From Dyella terrae (lineage in GTDB: Bacteria > Pseudomonadota > Gammaproteobacteria > Xanthomonadales > Rhodanobacteraceae): a stretch of 64,000 bases of DNA. The notes beneath the pieces were generated by a model. It was not told the origin of the DNA. It worked only from the letters and a program-made list of their open reading frames with translations, and searched no databases. Positions within the stretch are counted from its first letter, which is position 1. Every line of letters begins with the position of its first letter. Below, piece by piece: positions 1-9,332 of the stretch. The translations under genes and the position numbers were made by a program. The stretch is taken from NCBI RefSeq assembly GCF_022394535.1, contig NZ_CP089414.1, forward strand, positions 2,232,001-2,296,000, in the 5' to 3' direction.

Positions 1-918
1 GTGCAGATGTACACGGACCCCGTGCTCCAGCGCCTGTTCGGCGGACGCCCTGCGGGCCCCGCCTACAAGCGGCGTGAGCAAAGTCTGGGATCGGGTGTGA
101 TCGTGCAGCAGGGCTACGTGCTTACCAACAATCACGTCATCGCCAATGCCGACGACATCCAGGTGCTGCTGTACGACGGCCGCGTCGCCAAGGCCACCGT
201 GGTTGGCGCCGACCAGGAGACCGACCTCGCCGTGCTGCGCATCGACGCCGGCAACCTGCCGGTGATCCACATCGCCGATCAACGCCCCGGACGCACGGGT
301 GATGTCGTGCTAGCCATCGGCAACCCGCTAGGCCTCAACCAGACGGTAACGATGGGCATCATCAGCGCCATCGGGCGTCAGTTGAATACGTCCAGCCCCG
401 AAGACTTCATCCAGACGGACGCGGCGATCAACCTCGGTAATTCGGGTGGTGCCCTGGTCAACACCGACGGCGAACTGGTGGGCATCAACACCCTACTCAT
501 CGGCAAAGCCGCCAACGCCGAAGGCATCAGCTTCGCCATCCCCGTGGCCAGCGCCAAGCGCGTGCTCGATCAGATTATCGATTCGGGTCATGTCGTCCGT
601 GGCTGGATGGGCGCCGACTACACCTTCGTACCTGTAGCCGCCGATAGCGGCCTGCCGGCGGCGGCGCGCGGCGCACAGGTCACCGACATCTATCCGGGCG
701 GCCCGGCGGCCCAGGCCGGCATCCAGCCGCACGACATCTTGCTGCGCATCGGCACGGAAGACATCGTCGATCCTGCTGACCTGCGCCGCCACGAAGCCGC
801 GTTCAAGCCCGGGAGCAAGGTGGAAGTCTCCGGTCTGCGCAACGGCGCGCCATTCCACACCGAGGTGATCCTGGCCCAGCGCCCACCGATGACGCCGACG
901 GCGTCACTGGATGGCTGA
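1..918 (+). CDS. HtrA/DegS-type periplasmic serine protease with PDZ domain (5' partial)
   Basis: Trypsin-like HtrA family protease. The catalytic triad is visible: His45 in TNNHVI, Asp75 in ETDLAVLRI and Ser148 in LGNSGGAL. One C-terminal PDZ domain follows (about residues 205-290, with PGGPAAQAGIQPHDILLRI). A single PDZ fits the DegS/AlgW group, which are inner-membrane-anchored proteases that start the envelope-stress cascade, better than two-PDZ DegP. The reading frame is open to the first base of the window, so the N-terminal anchor is probably upstream and the GTG at base 1 need not be the real start. The 3' end overlaps the convergent lytic transglycosylase by 15 bases. The assignment to DegS rather than another HtrA paralogue is inferred from domain number. 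Confidence 0.85.
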   Translation: MQMYTDPVLQRLFGGRPAGPAYKRREQSLGSGVIVQQGYVLTNNHVIANADDIQVLLYDGRVAKATVVGADQETDLAVLRIDAGNLPVIHIADQRPGRTGDVVLAIGNPLGLNQTVTMGIISAIGRQLNTSSPEDFIQTDAAINLGNSGGALVNTDGELVGINTLLIGKAANAEGISFAIPVASAKRVLDQIIDSGHVVRGWMGADYTFVPVAADSGLPAAARGAQVTDIYPGGPAAQAGIQPHDILLRIGTEDIVDPADLRRHEAAFKPGSKVEVSGLRNGAPFHTEVILAQRPPMTPTASLDG

Positions 919-2025
919 CACACCGGCAGCTGCCACCGGTGCGTGGCCGCCTGACGGATGGATAGCCAGCCCATAGCGCTTACGGAGTGTGCCCACACGC
1001 TCCACGTAAACCTGCGTTTCGGCAAAGGGCGGCACACCGTTGTACTTCTGCACGTTTCCGGGGCCCGAGTTGTAAGCCGCCGCCGCAAGGCGCTCATTGC
1101 CGTCGAAGGTGCGCAGCAGCAAGGCGAGATAACGGGCGCCACCACGAATGTTTTGCGCTGTATCGAAGGCATCGCGCACGCCCATGTTGGTGGCCGTGGC
1201 GGGCATCAGTTGCATCAGACCCTGCGCACCCTTGATCGAAAGCGCACGGGGATTAAATGCACTCTCTGCATGAATGATGGCTCGCAGGAAGGCCTCGTCC
1301 ACACCCGACTCCTGGCTCGCCAGCTGGATCACATCCGCATAGGCACCGAGATTGAGCGCCACCGAATCCCAGCGGATGTTCGAATGCAGATTGCACGCGG
1401 CACAGGTGGCGATATAGCTGAACAACATGGTCACGGCGCGCCCCTGATCACCGGCGGGCCGCAGGTTCGTGTACTCCACGCTGCCGTCCTTGCGCACCAC
1501 GCGGTAGACCGCGCCGCGCAAGACGCGACTGCCATCATCGGCCACGTCTGCGAGCGGCTTGTCGGGCACCGAATCACTTCGAGCGGGGCTGGCTTCGCTG
1601 TAGCTCCACTGCCCTGGCTTGCCGGTGGGCGTGGTGGACTGGGACGGCTGCGCGGGCGGAACGACACGCGCGGTGGTATCGACGGAATCCTTCACCCAAG
1701 CCACCGACGGGGGTTGCGGCGTGCTCGCCACCAACGCCTTGCTTGCAGAGGTATCGGCCGAGTCCTTGACCCCGGTCAGTGACGGCGCAGAAGACGTGGC
1801 CGTTGGCTTTCTACGCACCGGCTCGGGTGCCCCCGCGATACGGCTGCATCCCTGATAACCGGCGGCGCTACTACTGAAGACCACCTCACCCGACGAACCG
1901 GTGCAGCGATACAACGCCCCGGCATGACCCGCCCGAGGAAACACCAAGAACCCCATCAGGATCGCGCAGGCAGCCACCAGCCAGCGCATCGGCGTGCGCA
2001 GCCGTGATGTGGGCAGCCCGGTCAC
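904..2025 (-). CDS. Lytic transglycosylase (SLT domain) with N-terminal DUF4124 region
   Basis: Periplasmic murein lytic transglycosylase that cleaves the MurNAc-GlcNAc bond. The C-terminal SLT domain (about residues 230-350) has the catalytic Glu254 in IIHAESAFNP, then the GLMQLMP and AAAAYNSGPGNV motifs. A signal peptide ends near residue 35 (...FPRAGHA). A DUF4124-like segment precedes a Ser/Thr/Pro-rich linker that repeats VKDS(A/V)DT, and a second short segment (GAVYRVVRKDGSVEYTNL) sits just before the SLT domain. The GTG start at 2025 is preferred over the ATG at 1989, because GAGGGAA lies about 7 bases upstream of the GTG and the ATG has no ribosome-binding site. It is convergent with the protease gene. 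Confidence 0.88.
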   Translation of the reverse strand: MTGLPTSRLRTPMRWLVAACAILMGFLVFPRAGHAGALYRCTGSSGEVVFSSSAAGYQGCSRIAGAPEPVRRKPTATSSAPSLTGVKDSADTSASKALVASTPQPPSVAWVKDSVDTTARVVPPAQPSQSTTPTGKPGQWSYSEASPARSDSVPDKPLADVADDGSRVLRGAVYRVVRKDGSVEYTNLRPAGDQGRAVTMLFSYIATCAACNLHSNIRWDSVALNLGAYADVIQLASQESGVDEAFLRAIIHAESAFNPRALSIKGAQGLMQLMPATATNMGVRDAFDTAQNIRGGARYLALLLRTFDGNERLAAAAYNSGPGNVQKYNGVPPFAETQVYVERVGTLRKRYGLAIHPSGGHAPVAAAGVSAIQ

Positions 2026-2347
2026 GGACTTCCCTCGGGCCGCCCAACCTTGGCGGCGGCCTCATCCCGGTCAAACACCGACATCGATCCCCCTTCGTCA
2101 ACTTCTCCCCGGCGTGTAGCGCAAGAACCGGGCCCGGCGGCAGTGTGCTCTCGCTCTGGGCGCCCGCCAAGCAGGACAAGGCTGATTCGTGCGGCATTAC
2201 CCGTTTTGCAGACCTGGAGAAGCCATCCAGGCCACTTAAGTGATTGATCTGGCAAGCCCGTTCCAGTGGCGACTGGGACGTTTGGCGCGTAAACTGTGGG
2301 GTTCGGCGGCCTACCCGCCGCCTCCTTGAACGACGGTACCCAAGCCC
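2026..2347. other. Intergenic region between divergent slt and miaB, with a candidate 20-codon leader ORF
   Basis: No conventional gene is seen. On the minus strand a 20-codon ORF runs from ATG at 2084 to TGA at 2022. An AAGGGGG sits 5 bases upstream of its ATG, and its stop overlaps the GTG start of the lytic transglycosylase in a GTGA arrangement, so it could be a translationally coupled leader. On the plus side nothing upstream of miaB is a convincing promoter. Confidence 0.3.
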
Positions 2348-3700
2348 ATGACCGGCAAGCTTTTCATCAAGACTCACGGCTGCCAGATGAACGAGTACGA
2401 CTCCGCCAAGATGGCCGACGTGCTCAAGGCCTCGCACGGTCTGGAACTGACGCAGGACGAATCCGAGGCGGACGTCATCCTGATCAACACGTGCTCCATC
2501 CGCGAAAAGGCCCAGGAAAAGGTCTTCAGCCAGCTCGGACGCTGGAAGGAGCACAAGCAAGGCGGCAAAGCGGTGTTGATCGGCGTCGGCGGCTGCGTGG
2601 CCTCGCAGGAGGGCCAGGACATCATCAAGCGCGCGCCCTATGTAGATCTGGTATTTGGCCCGCAGACGCTGCACCGCCTGCCCGACCTGATCGAGGCGCA
2701 GCGAGCCTCCGGCAAGCCGCAGGTGGACATCAGCTTCCCCGAGATCGAGAAGTTCGACCGCCTGCCCGAGCCGCGCGCCGAAGGCCCCACCGCCTTCGTG
2801 TCAATCATGGAAGGCTGCTCCAAGTACTGCTCGTACTGCGTGGTGCCTTACACCCGCGGCGAGGAAATCAGCCGCCCGTTCGACGACGTGATTGTGGAGG
2901 TCGCCCAGCTCGCCGAGCAGGGCGTGCGCGAAGTGAACCTGCTCGGCCAGAACGTCAACGCCTATCGCGGCCCGACGCACGATGGCGGCACCGCCGACCT
3001 CGCCGTGCTGATCCACGCCATCGCGCAGATCGACGGCATCGGCCGCATTCGCTTCACCACCTCACATCCGCTGGAGTTCTCCGACTCGCTGATCGAGGCG
3101 TACGCCAACGTGCCGCAGCTGTGCAATTTCCTGCACTTACCAGTGCAGGCCGGTTCGGATCGCATCCTTACCGCCATGAAGCGCGGCTACACGGCGCTTG
3201 AGTTCAAGCAGAAAATCCGCAAGCTGCGCGCGGTGCGCCCAGACATCTGCATTTCGTCCGACTTCATCGTGGGCTTCCCTGGCGAGACCGACGACGATTT
3301 CGAGAAGACCATGAAGTTGATCGAAGACATCGGCTTCGACCAGAGCTTTTCCTTCATCTTCTCCTCGCGCCCCGGTACGCCGGCAGCTAACCTGGCGGAT
3401 GACACATCGCAGGAAGTGAAGCACGCGCGACTTTCCCGCCTGCAGGCCAAGCTCAACGACAACGCGCGCCAGATCAACGAAACCATGATTGGCACCGTGC
3501 AGCGTGTCCTGGTGGAAAAAGTCAGCAAGAAGAGCGCGAACGAAGTCACCGGCCGCACCGAGAACATGCGCTTCGTGAACTTCCCGGGCAGCACGCGCAT
3601 GATCGGCCAGTTCGTCGACGTGGTGATCACCGAGGCGATGAGCAACTCGCTGCGTGGCCGCGTGAAGCTCGCCCACGAAGACGTCGCCCTGGCCTCGTGA
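2348..3700 (+). CDS. miaB: tRNA-2-methylthio-N6-dimethylallyladenosine synthase MiaB
   Basis: Radical-SAM methylthiotransferase that converts i6A37 to ms2i6A37 in tRNAs reading UNN codons. The N-terminal UPF0004 domain carries the auxiliary-cluster cysteines Cys12, Cys49 and Cys83. The radical-SAM triad is Cys157, Cys161 and Cys164 in [13 protein letters not shown] domain lies in about the last 70 residues. At 450 residues it has the usual length for the family. It heads a plus-strand run with GNAT, phoH and ybeY, and its TGA overlaps the GTG of the next gene by 4 bases. The miaB-phoH-ybeY-corC order is conserved in Gammaproteobacteria. Confidence 0.96.
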   Translation: MTGKLFIKTHGCQMNEYDSAKMADVLKASHGLELTQDESEADVILINTCSIREKAQEKVFSQLGRWKEHKQGGKAVLIGVGGCVASQEGQDIIKRAPYVDLVFGPQTLHRLPDLIEAQRASGKPQVDISFPEIEKFDRLPEPRAEGPTAFVSIMEGCSKYCSYCVVPYTRGEEISRPFDDVIVEVAQLAEQGVREVNLLGQNVNAYRGPTHDGGTADLAVLIHAIAQIDGIGRIRFTTSHPLEFSDSLIEAYANVPQLCNFLHLPVQAGSDRILTAMKRGYTALEFKQKIRKLRAVRPDICISSDFIVGFPGETDDDFEKTMKLIEDIGFDQSFSFIFSSRPGTPAANLADDTSQEVKHARLSRLQAKLNDNARQINETMIGTVQRVLVEKVSKKSANEVTGRTENMRFVNFPGSTRMIGQFVDVVITEAMSNSLRGRVKLAHEDVALAS

Positions 3701-4191
3701 CGCCAGCGCTTTCGATTCGCGAAATCGGACCAGACGAGTTCACCCTCGCCTGGCCGCTGTTCCGCAGCGTTGTCGCTGCGGGGGACACTTATAGCTATCC
3801 GCCCGACCTGAGTTTTGAACAGGCGCGCGACTGGTGGACTTCGCCGCCCACGCACTGCTTCATCGCCGAACGAGCGAAACTGGTGCTTGGCTGCTACATG
3901 CTCCGCCCCAACCAGCCCGGACTTGGCGATCACGTGGCCAACGCCGGCTACATGGTCTCCTCTGCGGCACGCGGCCAGGGCGTAGCCTCTGCCATGTGCG
4001 AACACTCCATGACGCAGGCCCGCGACGCGGGCTTCACCGCCATGCAGTTCAACTTTGTCGTCTCAACCAATACCACCGCGGTGCGCCTATGGCAGCGCCA
4101 CGGTTTCCGCATCGTCGGGCAAGTGCCGGGCGCGTTCCGCCACGCGGCACATGGCCCGACCGATGTCTACGTGATGCACCGGCATCTTTGA
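3697..4191 (+). CDS. GNAT family N-acetyltransferase
   Basis: A 164-residue single-domain GNAT acetyltransferase. The acetyl-CoA-binding motif A is visible as [10 protein letters not shown], followed by the beta5-alpha4 part [21 protein letters not shown]. It resembles RimJ/RimL-like or L-amino-acid acetyltransferases, but the substrate cannot be read from sequence. The GTG start overlaps the miaB stop (GTGA) and phoH begins 9 bases downstream, so it is probably co-transcribed. Its position between miaB and phoH is unlike E. coli, where those two genes are adjacent. Confidence 0.85.
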   Translation: MTPALSIREIGPDEFTLAWPLFRSVVAAGDTYSYPPDLSFEQARDWWTSPPTHCFIAERAKLVLGCYMLRPNQPGLGDHVANAGYMVSSAARGQGVASAMCEHSMTQARDAGFTAMQFNFVVSTNTTAVRLWQRHGFRIVGQVPGAFRHAAHGPTDVYVMHRHL

Positions 4192-4200
4192 CACAAAAAC

Positions 4201-5187
4201 ATGACCAACGGCCTCAATCAACGCGATTTCTCCCTCGAGCCGGAAGACAACGCCCGGCTTTCCAACCTCTGCGGCCCCTTCGACGAACACTTGCGCCAGA
4301 TCGAATTGCGCCTGGGCGTGGAGATCAACCACCGCGGCAGCCTATTCCAAGTGATCGGCGAAGAAGGTGCCTCGCGCGCGACCGAAAAGGTGGTGCGCGC
4401 GCTCTATGCGGTGACCGAGAACGAGTCGCTCAACGGCGCGAAGATCAACCTGCACCTTGCCGAGTCGGGCATCGACGCCATCGCCAACGACGCCGCCGAT
4501 AGCGCACAGGACGTCACCATCAAGGTGAAGCGCGGTGTCATCAAGGGGCGTGGCCCAAACCAGGCACGCTACCTGCACGCCATCACCACGCACGACATCA
4601 GCTTTGGCGTAGGCCCCGCCGGCACCGGCAAGACCTATCTTGCCGTCGCTAGTGCCGTTGAAGCGCTGGAAGCCAATCGCGTGCAGCGCCTGCTGCTGGT
4701 GCGCCCCGCCGTGGAAGCCGGCGAGAAGCTGGGCTTCCTGCCGGGAGATCTCTCGCAGAAGGTCGATCCGTATCTGCGGCCACTCTACGACGCACTGTAC
4801 GAAATGCTCGGCTTCGAAAAAGTGGCCAAGCTGATCGAACGCAACGTGATCGAAATTGCGCCCCTTGCCTATATGCGCGGCCGCACGCTCAACGACTCCT
4901 ACGTGATCCTTGACGAAGCGCAGAACACCACCGTCGAGCAGATGAAAATGTTCCTCACGCGCATCGGCTTTGGCTCGGTCGCCGTGATCACTGGCGACGT
5001 GAGCCAAGTCGATTTGCCGCGCAACGTCCGCTCCGGTCTGCGCCACGCCGTTGAAGTGCTACGCGGCGTGGACGGCATCAGCTTCACCTTTTTCACCTCG
5101 CGCGACGTAGTACGTCATCCTCTGGTGGCGAAAATCGTGCGCGCCTACGAGGCCTTCGAACAGAGTTCCGAGGAGCCGCCGAGGTGA
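4201..5187 (+). CDS. ybeZ: PhoH family ATPase (YbeZ)
   Basis: Cytoplasmic P-loop NTPase of the PhoH/YbeZ family. Walker A is GPAGTGKT at residues 138-145 and Walker B is the YVILDEAQN segment. YbeZ works with the endoribonuclease YbeY in rRNA maturation and ribosome quality control. The last codons overlap the ybeY start by 4 bases, indicating translational coupling. Its 328 residues match the family. The start ATG follows a short AC-rich spacer after the GNAT stop and no strong ribosome-binding site is evident. Confidence 0.93.
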   Translation: MTNGLNQRDFSLEPEDNARLSNLCGPFDEHLRQIELRLGVEINHRGSLFQVIGEEGASRATEKVVRALYAVTENESLNGAKINLHLAESGIDAIANDAADSAQDVTIKVKRGVIKGRGPNQARYLHAITTHDISFGVGPAGTGKTYLAVASAVEALEANRVQRLLLVRPAVEAGEKLGFLPGDLSQKVDPYLRPLYDALYEMLGFEKVAKLIERNVIEIAPLAYMRGRTLNDSYVILDEAQNTTVEQMKMFLTRIGFGSVAVITGDVSQVDLPRNVRSGLRHAVEVLRGVDGISFTFFTSRDVVRHPLVAKIVRAYEAFEQSSEEPPR

Positions 5188-5660
5188 GTGCGCCACTGAC
5201 ACTGTCCGTCGGCTATGCCGCATCGCGCAAGGGTGTTCCCACCTCGGCCAGTTTCCGCCAATGGGTGGAAGCCGCTCTGCGCGGTGCGAAACGGCGCAAG
5301 GCAACGGAGCTTTCCATCCGTATCGTCGATGCGAAAGAAGGCCGCACGCTCAATCGCGACTATCGCGGCAAGGACTACGCCACCAACGTCCTGTCGTTTC
5401 CAGTCGAATTGCCACCGGGCGTCAAATCGCCATTGATCGGCGACTTGGTGATCTGCGCGCCTGTCGTCGCCAAGGAAGCCACCGAGCAAGGCAAGTTAGC
5501 CCGCAATCACTGGGCGCACATGACTGTGCACGGCGTGCTGCACCTTCTCGGCTACGACCATATTGAGGACGATGAGGCCGAGGCCATGGAGGCGCTGGAA
5601 ACACGAGTCCTGGCCGGGCTCGGCATCGATGATCCCTACACCGTCGACGACGCCGACTGA
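5184..5660 (+). CDS. ybeY: Endoribonuclease YbeY (16S rRNA maturation)
   Basis: Metal-dependent single-strand endoribonuclease for 16S rRNA 3' maturation and 70S quality control. The zinc motif H-x3-H-x5-H is present in [15 protein letters not shown], followed by the acidic [10 protein letters not shown] segment typical of the family. At 158 residues it has normal length. The GTG start overlaps the end of phoH by 4 bases. Confidence 0.95.
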   Translation: MSAPLTLSVGYAASRKGVPTSASFRQWVEAALRGAKRRKATELSIRIVDAKEGRTLNRDYRGKDYATNVLSFPVELPPGVKSPLIGDLVICAPVVAKEATEQGKLARNHWAHMTVHGVLHLLGYDHIEDDEAEAMEALETRVLAGLGIDDPYTVDDAD

Positions 5661-5749
5661 ATACGACTCGTCCACAAGCACGCCGGCCGGCACGCCCTTT
5701 CGCAGCGTATCTGCCGGCACTAAGCAGCGCGATGGAAGCAGGCATACAA

Positions 5750-7006
5750 ATGCAACGACGTCTTCTGCTCGCCATGGGACTTCTGCTGGCCGCGATCGCC
5801 TCCCCGCCCGCGCTGTCGACCGACGCCCTTCGGCAGACACTAGCCCAGGCGACATGTAGTGCCATGCATGCAGCGGCCGCATCTGTGCCGGGCGATGGGC
5901 CGATGCTTCTGCCTAGCTATCCGGACCTGCCACCGGGTTCGGTTCGCGCGCTGGAAAACGTGGCATTCGTCTACGACAACGCCCTCGCGGGCATCGCACT
6001 CACTGCCTGTGGCGACCAGGCTCAGGCCCGTCGCATCGCCAACGCACTGCTGCTTGCGGCATCGCACGACCCAACCTTCAACGACGGGCGACTGCGCAAC
6101 GCTTATCGCGCTGGTTCGATAGGTAGCGGGAAAGTCGAGCTCCCCGGCTACTGGCAAAGCCAGGGCAATTACTGGAGCCAGGATCCCTATCAAGTAGGCA
6201 CCGCCACGGGCAATGCCGCCTGGGCCGCCCTGCTGATGCTTACCGTGTACGACAGCACCCACGATAAGCGCTATCTCGACGGCGCCATCTCCCAGTTACG
6301 CTGGATCCAGGCGCATACGCTCGGTAGCGCGCCACCCGCCTACGAAGGCGGCTTGTTCGGCTACGACAACGCGCAGCGCCAACAGCACTGGAAGGCCACG
6401 GAACACAACCTGGACGTCTATGCCGCCGCTACCTGGGCGGGGCGCTACACCCGCGATGCCGCGCTGGCCCAACAAGCCAAGACAGCGGGTGACTTCGTGA
6501 AGTCGATGTGGGACCCGGAACAGCGCCGCTTCCTGGTCGGTACGCTGGACGACGGCAGGACACTCTCCCGCGATAAGTCGGGCCTCGATGCACAAGTCTG
6601 GCCGCTGCTTGCCTTCAACCCGCACCCCGTCGAATGGAACCAGGTGTGGTCGTGGGTCGAATCGCAGCATCGCAGTGGTGACGGCTACGGCTATCGGCGC
6701 CACCCCGACGGCGTGTGGACAGAAGGAACGGCCCAAGTCGCCACTGCCTTGCTCGCCAGCGGAAAACCCGTGCCCGACACGTTGTGGCGGTTGCTCCTAG
6801 CCCAACGCAGCGCTGGCGGCATGCTCTACGCGACGCCACAGGCGCGCATCGCCACTGACTTCGCGATCGGCCCCACCTCTACTTACGCCGACTTCTTCTA
6901 CTACCACCAGCCGCACCTCGGTGCGACCGCGTGGACCGCCCTGGCTGCCAAAGGTTGGAACCCGCTCACCGGGCAAGCCATCAACCCCACGGAACAGGCG
7001 CGATGA
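5750..7006 (+). CDS. Secreted six-hairpin-glycosidase-like protein of unknown function
   Basis: About 418 residues, starting at the ATG at 5750. That start has GGAAGCAGG about 7 bases upstream, whereas the in-frame ATG at 5732 has no such site. A signal peptide (MQRRLLLAMGLLLAAIAS...) is followed by repeated helical pairs such as YDNALAGIALTACGDQAQARRIANAL and ATEHNLDVYAAATWAGRY, which look like an (alpha/alpha)6 toroid as found in glycoside hydrolases and lyases. No catalytic residues can be assigned with confidence. It lies between ybeY and corC, interrupting the usual order, and may act on an envelope or extracellular polysaccharide. The fold is inferred from the repeat pattern. Confidence 0.65.
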   Translation: MQRRLLLAMGLLLAAIASPPALSTDALRQTLAQATCSAMHAAAASVPGDGPMLLPSYPDLPPGSVRALENVAFVYDNALAGIALTACGDQAQARRIANALLLAASHDPTFNDGRLRNAYRAGSIGSGKVELPGYWQSQGNYWSQDPYQVGTATGNAAWAALLMLTVYDSTHDKRYLDGAISQLRWIQAHTLGSAPPAYEGGLFGYDNAQRQQHWKATEHNLDVYAAATWAGRYTRDAALAQQAKTAGDFVKSMWDPEQRRFLVGTLDDGRTLSRDKSGLDAQVWPLLAFNPHPVEWNQVWSWVESQHRSGDGYGYRRHPDGVWTEGTAQVATALLASGKPVPDTLWRLLLAQRSAGGMLYATPQARIATDFAIGPTSTYADFFYYHQPHLGATAWTALAAKGWNPLTGQAINPTEQAR

Positions 7007-7160
7007 GCCAGCCACGAGCCCACTACCCGCAGGAGCGGGTTGCCTAGCGCCCCCGGCCCGGTCCCGGCTTCGCCCCTCCCGCTCCTTGTTCCTGAATCGT
7101 CACGAATTTTCGGCTGAGACTGACGGTTCCGCCCGGTATCGGGCAGCATCTACACGAGTA

Positions 7161-8010
7161 ATGAACGAGGACCCTGGCAGTACCAGCGGCCCGGCCCACC
7201 GCAGTTGGTGGGATCGACTGGGCCACATGTTTTCCGGCGAGCCGCGCAACCGGAAGGAGCTCATCGACGAGCTGCGCACCGCCCAGGCCAACGGCCTGAT
7301 GTCCCCTGACACCCTGACCATGGTCGAGGGTGCCATCAAGGTCACCGAGCTGAGCGTGGACGACGTCATGATCCCGCGCACGCAGATCGTGATGCTCTCC
7401 GCCGAGGCACCGCTGAGCGAGATTCTCGACACCGTCGTCGAATCCGGCCACTCGCGTTTCCCCGTACACGGCGAAGACAAGGACGACATCCTCGGCATCC
7501 TCCTCAGCCAAGGACCTGCTTCGCTTCGTCGGCAATGGCGACCATTTCGACGTCGCCAGCGTGCTGCGCCCGGCCGTGCTCATTCCCGAATCCATGCGCC
7601 TGAACGTGCTGCTGGCGGAGTTCCGCCATACACGCAACCACATGGCGCTGGTGGTCGACGAGTACGGTGGCGTCGCCGGCCTGATCACCATCGAAGACGT
7701 GCTTGAGCAGATCGTCGGCGAGATCGATGACGAGCACGACGACGAGGAAGAACCCACGCTGATGCACGAGCAGTCGGACGGCGGCTGGGCCGTCAGCGCG
7801 CTCACCCCTATCGCCGACTTCAATGAACAGACCGGCGCCAACTTTTCCGATGAAGAGTTCGACACGGTCGGCGGCATGTGTACCTCCGAATTTGGCCATC
7901 TGCCTGAAGTGGGTGAGGAAATCACCATCGGCGGCTACCAATTCCACGTTACCGAAGCGGACGACCGGCGCGTGCAGGCCTTCCGCGTAACACGCCTCAA
8001 GGACGGTTGA
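7161..8010 (+). pseudogene. corC: CorC/YbeX family CBS-domain protein, frameshifted as sequenced
   Basis: Homologue of CorC (YbeX), a soluble CBS-pair protein with a C-terminal CorC_HlyC domain linked to Mg/Co homeostasis. The first part (7161-7505) reads MNEDPGSTSG..., with DDVMIPRTQIVML and ESGHSRFPVHGEDKDDILGILL. The rest (7507-8010) continues in the next frame with KDLLRFVGNGDHF, both CBS motifs, VVDEYGGVAGLITIEDVLEQIVGEI and DTVGG. The frames are joined by one extra base. Dropping the A at 7506 (CTC-A-GCCAAG) restores LLAKDLL, the family sequence. Either this is a consensus error or the gene is inactivated. Confidence 0.85.
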
Positions 8011-8012
8011 TC

Positions 8013-9281
8013 GTGCACCATCGGGGCAGGATGCCGGCGGCATCGATCGTGCGCCGCTTCATCAGCGGTTTCGTCGGCTTAGTCGTGTGTTGCGCGCTGC
8101 TCTGGCCATCGCACGCCCGTGCAGGCGTGGCCAATGCGCCCGGCAGCAATCTGGAAGTGTCGCTGATCACCTACGGACCGGGCGACACCTACTGGGAGCG
8201 CTTTGGGCACGACGCCATCGAGTTGCGCGACACCGTGAGCGGTGAAGCCGTCACCTTCAACTACGGCGTGTTCGACTTCGATGAGAGCGGCTTCCTGCTG
8301 AATTTTGCACGCGGCCAGATGCACTACCTGATGGACGCCGCACCCTCGGACGTCGACCAGCACTACTACGTCGACGTCGGACGCTCGGTAACGCGCCAGC
8401 ACCTCGCCTTCACGCCGGCACAGGCGGCCGACCTGCGCGACTACCTGCTGTGGAATCTGCAGCCGGAAAACGTGCGCTACGAGTACGACTACTACGTCCG
8501 AAATTGCGCCACACGCGTGCGTGACGCGCTGGATAAGGCACTCGGCGGCACTCTGAAGCCGCAGCTCGAAGCGCGCCCGGGCGGCATGACATTCCGCCAG
8601 CAGACAGCACGCCTGATGAGCCAGCAGGCCTGGCTAATGCTGATCCTCGATCTCGGCCTTGGCCCTTATTCTGACCAGCCGCTCAATGCCTGGCAGGAGA
8701 GCTTCCTGCCAGAAGTCTTGCAACACGAGATCAGCCACGTCACCGTGACTGGCCTCGAAGGGAAAGCGCAACCGCTAGTGCTGGACGAGCAGGAACTCTC
8801 ACCGAACCGCCTCGTTCCACCGCCAACCACGGCTCCCGACCTTCGCCTGCCGCTAGCTCTGGCCGGCCTTGTCTTCGCTGCCCTACTGCTCGCCACCCGC
8901 CGCTTCGCACCGATCGTCTACGCCCTGCTGGGCAGTGTCTATCTGGTACTGGCCGGTTTCGTCGGCGTAACGCTGCTGATTCTCTGGACGCTCACCACAC
9001 ACCATTCGGCGTGGGCTAACGCCAACCTGCTGCTGTTCAACCCACTGGCTTTCTTCCTGCTGCCCGCGCTGTGGCGCTCCCGCAAGCACCTCGCCGTTTC
9101 GCGCGTGGCCAACGGACTGATTGCCCTGCAACTGCTAGCCGTACTGGCCGCCTGCCTGATGCATCTTCTGCCGGGTGTGGTGCAACAAAACCAGCCTTGG
9201 CTACTGTTCGCACTGCCGATTTGGCTTGCGATCGCGTGGATCACCCGCCGACAGCAACCGGCAGCATTCTTTCCGTCCTGA
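8013..9281 (+). CDS. DUF4105/Lnb-N domain membrane protein
   Basis: Signal-anchored protein. An N-terminal periplasmic DUF4105 domain (SLITYGPGDTYWERFGHDAIEL, FNYGVFDF, YYVRNCATRVRDAL) is followed by about five C-terminal membrane segments (residues ~280-410). Pfam describes this domain as the N-terminal periplasmic domain of Lnb, a lipoprotein N-acyltransferase. The conserved His in RFGHDA and Cys in VRNCATR could be catalytic; that is inference. The GTG at 8013, with AAGGA 9 bases upstream, is preferred; TTG 8007 and ATG 8031 are alternatives. It overlaps the end of corC closely and occupies the position lnt has downstream of corC in E. coli. Confidence 0.75.
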   Translation: MHHRGRMPAASIVRRFISGFVGLVVCCALLWPSHARAGVANAPGSNLEVSLITYGPGDTYWERFGHDAIELRDTVSGEAVTFNYGVFDFDESGFLLNFARGQMHYLMDAAPSDVDQHYYVDVGRSVTRQHLAFTPAQAADLRDYLLWNLQPENVRYEYDYYVRNCATRVRDALDKALGGTLKPQLEARPGGMTFRQQTARLMSQQAWLMLILDLGLGPYSDQPLNAWQESFLPEVLQHEISHVTVTGLEGKAQPLVLDEQELSPNRLVPPPTTAPDLRLPLALAGLVFAALLLATRRFAPIVYALLGSVYLVLAGFVGVTLLILWTLTTHHSAWANANLLLFNPLAFFLLPALWRSRKHLAVSRVANGLIALQLLAVLAACLMHLLPGVVQQNQPWLLFALPIWLAIAWITRRQQPAAFFPS

Positions 9282-9332
9282 ACAATAGAGCACCATGCTC
9301 GGGGCACTCTCCTGCAAGACGCTCGCAAACCG

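Noticed and set aside
1886..2674. 262-codon minus-strand frame covering the slt-miaB spacer
   Set aside because: It overlaps the 5' part of miaB and the transglycosylase start, and shows no domain features.
7161..8010. Programmed ribosomal frameshifting in corC
   Set aside because: The break has no slippery heptamer, Shine-Dalgarno-like stimulator or hairpin, and one base must be skipped; an indel is simpler.
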